The translations under genes were made by a program, and so were the position numbers. Of a stretch of 64,000 nt of DNA, positions 60,748-64,000 are shown in pieces. The notes beneath the pieces were generated by a model. The model saw only the letters and a program-made list of their open reading frames with translations. It ran no database searches and had not been told where the DNA came from. Source of the DNA: Streptomyces sp. NRRL S-337 (lineage in GTDB: Bacteria; Actinomycetota; Actinomycetes; Streptomycetales; Streptomycetaceae); assembly GCF_000720175.1 (NCBI RefSeq), contig NZ_JOIX01000002.1, positions 124,001 to 188,000 on the forward strand. The letters run 5' to 3'. The first letter of the stretch is position 1; each line of letters begins with the position of its first letter.

Positions 60748-61647
60748 ATGACGACCATGAACATCACGGTGACACAAACCAACCCTCTCGCCCTGACGCT
60801 TCCGCACGTCGTGACCAATCCGGTGATCAAACCCGTGGTGCAGGGTGACTTCCTCGAAGAGATGCAGCTGACCTCGACGATCCACGAATTCCTGTTCAAG
60901 GTCACCAAGGACAGCCAGGTGTTCTGGGTCGGTGTCGCGGTACCGTTCGGCACCACCGACTTCTCCCGGATACAGGTCTTCTTCCACCCGACAGTGGTCC
61001 AGCTCCAGCCCCCGCCGCAGCCCCCCATCATCCACGCCAAGGAAGCCGACTACCCCACCTTCACCGGCGGCTGGTCCGGCAGCCTGCAGCGGTACATCGC
61101 GCTCCAGGGCTGCCAGTTGGCGTCCGTCCGGCGTCTTCCGCTGCTGGTCCCGTTCACCACGATGGCCGCGCTCGGCGTCGATCCGCAGCAGAACATGTTC
61201 TCCATCGACCCGGTCGCGACCCTCAGTAACATCACGGCGGCCACCCAGGCCGAGTTCCTCCCGTTCCTCCCTCCGTCGAATCTCACGGACGTCGGCGTCA
61301 CCTCGTTCAGCTCCGGCATCCAGGCGATGCGGAAGTTCATCGCCGCGATGAAACCCTCGGGACTCATACGCGAAGTCATCGACTTCGACAGCCCCTTCAT
61401 CCTCACCGAACCCGCGGAGCTGACCCCCTCGCCCGGCGCCGTGTCCAGCTGCTACACCCAGCGGTTCCGGCAGAACCCGCCCGCGGGCTACCGGTTCATA
61501 CCGACGAACAGTTTCTCTCAGGTGCCGAGCTTCCCCAACTCCGACGCCGGCGCGCACGCGCACGCCTGTATCGGCTTCATGATGTACCACACAGCCATGA
61601 TCACCAGCAGCGTCGCCGCATCGTCGGACGCCGCGATACCCCACTAG
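60748..61647 (+). CDS. Uncharacterised protein with hydrolase-like elbow
   Basis: 299 residues, no signal peptide. Beta-rich N-terminal half (VTNPVIKPVVQGDFLEEMQL, VFWVGVAVPFGTTDFSRIQV), then YIALQGCQLASVRRLPLLVP. SFSSGIQAMRKF (Ser188) looks like an alpha/beta-hydrolase nucleophile elbow with Ser for the first Gly. VIDFDSPF (Asp212, Asp214) and GAHAHACIGFMMYHTAM (His270, His272) could supply the acid and base. Start could also be the Met at 60757. Family not recognised; hydrolase role is inference. Single gene. Confidence 0.75.
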   Translation: MTTMNITVTQTNPLALTLPHVVTNPVIKPVVQGDFLEEMQLTSTIHEFLFKVTKDSQVFWVGVAVPFGTTDFSRIQVFFHPTVVQLQPPPQPPIIHAKEADYPTFTGGWSGSLQRYIALQGCQLASVRRLPLLVPFTTMAALGVDPQQNMFSIDPVATLSNITAATQAEFLPFLPPSNLTDVGVTSFSSGIQAMRKFIAAMKPSGLIREVIDFDSPFILTEPAELTPSPGAVSSCYTQRFRQNPPAGYRFIPTNSFSQVPSFPNSDAGAHAHACIGFMMYHTAMITSSVAASSDAAIPH

Positions 61648-61882
61648 GCGTGCTGTGCGGAGAGCTTGGTGACGCCACTGCGTCGGGGCCGGACGCCCAG
61701 TCAGCCGGTCGGAGCGGCGGTGATACGGCAGGTCGCCTCTACCTGTGTCGGGCGCCGCCCGCATGATGTCGTGCTGCGTCCCATGACCGGTCGTGCGACA
61801 CGATCACCGGACCAACGCGCGACACCATCACCGGACCGCGACGGCACCGATGACACCCACGGGGAGCGCCGCGTCCGTCGGC

Positions 61883-63085
61883 TCAAGGCAGGAAGGTCAC
61901 CTCCGGAAAGGCTCGGGACGGGCCGTCGAGCAGGTGCCCACGTCGGTACCGAAGGTGCAGGTCGAAGAAGGCGAGCGGGTACGCCTGCTGAATGCGTACC
62001 GCCCGGGCCGGGGCGAGGGTACCGATCAAGGCACGCAGCTGCTGGTCAGTCATCTTCACCACCTTCGCCAACTGCGGGATGAGCACCTGGTTGTCGCCGT
62101 AGGACGAGTGGACGGCGCCCTCGGCCTGTATGTTGAGCCGCCACCCACGCAGGTGCGTCCAGAACTCGGCGACGCTGGGCTCCTTGGCCCGGGTGAACTG
62201 GGCGGTCATCATCATGAACGGCCGGTCGAGGTCGCCGGTGATGGTGGGCAGCAGGGGGCCGTCGAGGCTCAGCCCTGCCTGAACACGCGGGTCGTCGAGC
62301 ATGACGCGGGCGGTCGCCGTCCCGCCCTTCGACCAGCCGAACATGCCGATGCGCCGTGGGTCGATCCCGCCGGCCAGGCCCTCCGGCAGCGACCGGCCGT
62401 CGGCGTCGGGATTGCGTCCGGCGGCGAGCTCCTCGACGCAGTCGAGGACGAACCGGATGTCGGCGGCGAAGTCCGCCGGCCCCATCGCGCGATCCGGGTC
62501 CGGGGCGAGGACCCGCCCGTCCGGGAACTCGGTGTAGGCGTCGTAGGTATGGTCCACCGTCACCACCACGTAGCCGTGGCTGGCGAGTTCCTGCACCATG
62601 AGGGTGTGGTCGGCGCGGTGGCTGTGCGCCCCGTGCGAGTACACGACGACGGGCAGCAGCTCGCGGCCGCTCCGCCGCACCGGGGCACTCTGGTGGCCGG
62701 CGGTGAGCGGCACCTGCGCCACCTCGGCGGGGAAGTCCGCGGACGTGAGCAGTGCCCGCAGGTTGGCGGGGGACGTCCACGGCGCCAACGGGTGCCGCTC
62801 GACGTGCCGGGCGGGGTACCAGACGCTCGCCATCAGCTCCCGATGACGCCCCGGGCCCGCCAGAGGGTCTGGACGGGCGGCGTCGACGAGGTGCAGCGCC
62901 ACCGTACCCACCGGGTACGGCCCGGTCGGCCCGGGCAGGGTGAGCTGCACCGAGGCCGGCGCGCCCGCGGCTGCCCGAGCCGTCCCGGCGAGGCCGAGCG
63001 GCACGGCCGCGCCGACCGCCAGCGCGGCTCCCAGCAGGCGACGGCGCGTCAAGGTGTCTGGACTGGTGAACGGTGTGGTGGTCAC
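61883..63085 (-). CDS. Tat-exported alpha/beta hydrolase (PAF-acetylhydrolase-like)
   Basis: 400 residues. Twin-arginine signal TLTRRRLLGAALAVGAAVPL, cleavage near 39. Hydrolase fold: VVVYSHGAHSHRADHTLMVQ (oxyanion), nucleophile GWSKGG (Ser252) in IGMFGWSKGG, Asp275 in LSLDGPLLP and His326 in EGAVHSSYGD. This is the plasma PAF-acetylhydrolase/lipase-like branch, acting on short-chain esters or phospholipids outside the cell. A TGAC-type palindrome lies upstream at 63122. Confidence 0.9.
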   Translation of the reverse strand: MTTTPFTSPDTLTRRRLLGAALAVGAAVPLGLAGTARAAAGAPASVQLTLPGPTGPYPVGTVALHLVDAARPDPLAGPGRHRELMASVWYPARHVERHPLAPWTSPANLRALLTSADFPAEVAQVPLTAGHQSAPVRRSGRELLPVVVYSHGAHSHRADHTLMVQELASHGYVVVTVDHTYDAYTEFPDGRVLAPDPDRAMGPADFAADIRFVLDCVEELAAGRNPDADGRSLPEGLAGGIDPRRIGMFGWSKGGTATARVMLDDPRVQAGLSLDGPLLPTITGDLDRPFMMMTAQFTRAKEPSVAEFWTHLRGWRLNIQAEGAVHSSYGDNQVLIPQLAKVVKMTDQQLRALIGTLAPARAVRIQQAYPLAFFDLHLRYRRGHLLDGPSRAFPEVTFLP

Positions 63086-63444
63086 GGCCCCTCCCTGGGT
63101 CTTCCGGCGGATCCGAGCTCAACTGACGGTCAGTCAGCCGGGCTCGCGGTGGCGCATCGGTACGCGATGCCGATGATCCGTGCGCATGGAAGGAACGTTG
63201 TCACCCGCCCCAACCGAGCCGCATCAACCCACGGGTTGCAATCCCTCGCCCTCGTCAGCCCACGGGTTTACACCCGCAGGTCGACGCGGTCGGGTCGGGG
63301 CCTGGCCCGCGCCGCCCCGGTGGCCATCGCCCTCGAAGGAGCCGTGGCAGTTGCTGGGACCCTCGATGCCCCGCTCCGACCCCCTCCGGCAGGCGCGGGG
63401 CCTATGCTCGGCTCGGCCCTCGGAGGCCGGAGGGGAAAGGCGCC
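63086..63444. other. Divergent gap with a small palindrome
   Basis: About 360 bases between the Tat hydrolase and the last gene. ACTGA-CGG-TCAGT at 63122-63134 is a 5-bp-arm palindrome. ACCCACGGGTT-like sequence occurs twice near 63230 and 63260. No gene recognised. Confidence 0.45.
63122..63134. promoter_or_regulatory. Small palindrome upstream of the Tat hydrolase
   Basis: ACTGA and TCAGT around CGG, 36 bases before the start of the hydrolase gene; a TetR-like operator form. No regulator gene is adjacent on the known side; one may lie beyond the window. Confidence 0.4.
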
Positions 63445-64000
63445 ATGGACGACGACGAGGACGGTTCGCTGCGTGAGATCGGCTGGGGCCGGGATCTGCC
63501 TCTGCGCTTCGCGCTCGTCAGCGAGGAGTGGGACGGGGAGCAGACGGTGTGGGCGCGGTGCGTCGACGCCGACGGGCTGTTCATGGACCGGGCCGCGTTC
63601 CGGGAACAACTGACCCTCATCGGCTGCGCGCCCACCGGCCGGCTCCTCAAGGCCGCCGAGCAGTGCGCGAGGCACACGCCTGTTCCCTTCGGCGAGTTGC
63701 ACCTCATCGTGAACGACCTGGACGCCGAGGATCCGTACACCGATGACTATTTCGGGTTCGACGACGCCGTCGTCATCGACAGCAGGCCCAGCGGGGAGGA
63801 CCCCACGCTGCTCGACCTCGTCGTCGAGTGCGTGGTCACCGACGCACCGCCCTCCTACCGCAAGGAGCCCGCGAGGGCGGACGTCGTCCTCTTGAACGGC
63901 ACCAGCGGAAGCGCGATCGGGCGCTGTCGGCGGGTGGTCGGCCTGTACGGCGACCGGCCGGACCCCGCCCGCCAACCGGTTCGGCTCATCGGCTGCGAGC
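63445..64000 (+). CDS. Hypothetical acidic protein, 3' end outside the window
   Basis: At least 185 residues from ATG at 63445 (GGGGAAAGG upstream): MDDDEDGSLREIGWGRDLPL, RFALVSEEWDGEQTVWARCV, LHLIVNDLDAEDPYTDDYFG, VIDSRPSGEDPTLLDLVVEC. Strongly acidic, soluble, no signal peptide. The reading frame has no stop before the window edge. Not recognised. Confidence 0.75.
   Translation, partial: MDDDEDGSLREIGWGRDLPLRFALVSEEWDGEQTVWARCVDADGLFMDRAAFREQLTLIGCAPTGRLLKAAEQCARHTPVPFGELHLIVNDLDAEDPYTDDYFGFDDAVVIDSRPSGEDPTLLDLVVECVVTDAPPSYRKEPARADVVLLNGTSGSAIGRCRRVVGLYGDRPDPARQPVRLIGCE

Overview
The window is very GC-rich DNA with strong GC bias at third codon positions. It carries many MarR/TetR/PadR/MerR regulators, a two-gene tyrosinase (melanin) operon, a spore-associated-protein homologue, F420/mycothiol-type enzyme families and Tat-exported esterases. 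This points to a Streptomyces or close relative. The gene content looks like accessory or chromosome-arm DNA: no rRNA, tRNA, ribosomal or replication genes were seen, while there are several frameshifted pseudogenes, IS scraps and short tandem repeats between genes.

Layout. 1-6.8 kb: broken MFS transporter, acyltransferase, a decayed hypothetical gene, YCII-like protein, then two overlapping MarR regulators divergent from an OsmC-ACT pair, and an orphan colicin-immunity (Im9-like) gene. 6.8-12 kb: IS remnants around a nitrilase-family amidohydrolase, an isochorismatase-fold protein lacking its cysteine next to a MarR gene with a clear palindromic operator, an HATPase, and an erythromycin-esterase-like gene. 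12-18.4 kb: a large PLP-dependent Orn/Lys/Arg decarboxylase, then a three-gene unit of a secreted, membrane-anchored protein with a deaminase-like H-x-E/P-C-C signature plus two paralogous single-TM proteins, divergent from a PadR regulator across an inverted repeat. 19-25 kb: zinc metalloprotease plus partner protein, VOC protein, PP2C/SpoIIE phosphatase, MepB and DyP peroxidase. 25-31.4 kb: GH15 enzyme and an MMPL exporter with a sensor kinase/response regulator pair. 31.7-40.4 kb: TIGR03086 protein, PycTM-like membrane protein divergent from a cytosine deaminase, TetR plus F420-type reductase, SDR with divergent MarR, DUF4097 with a ruined GbsR-like regulator, an NmrA-like oxidoreductase and a HelD-like remnant. 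40.5-47.4 kb: DUF5959, secreted SapA-like protein, membrane protein, MarR/SnoaL pair, an orphan solute-binding lipoprotein, a response-regulator remnant with 34-bp repeats, and melC1-melC2. 47.6-56 kb: ABM protein, truncated aryl-acid AMP ligase, methyltransferase, SnoaL cyclase, FMN/F420 oxidoreductase, VOC protein and katG with a heptanucleotide repeat upstream. 56-64 kb: secreted lipase, proline-rich peptide, PA14/FN3 secreted protein, DUF6194 with divergent double-MerR regulator, an uncharacterised 299-aa protein, a Tat-exported alpha/beta hydrolase and a partial CDS at the edge.

How the genes work together. Most units are small local cassettes of one regulator plus one or two enzymes, often divergent and with a palindrome between them. 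Themes are redox and xenobiotic defence (KatG, DyP, OsmC, SDR, F420 enzymes), efflux, and exported proteins. The candidate most worth testing as an undescribed system is 14810-18367. All functional calls are from reading the sequence; no database search was run.
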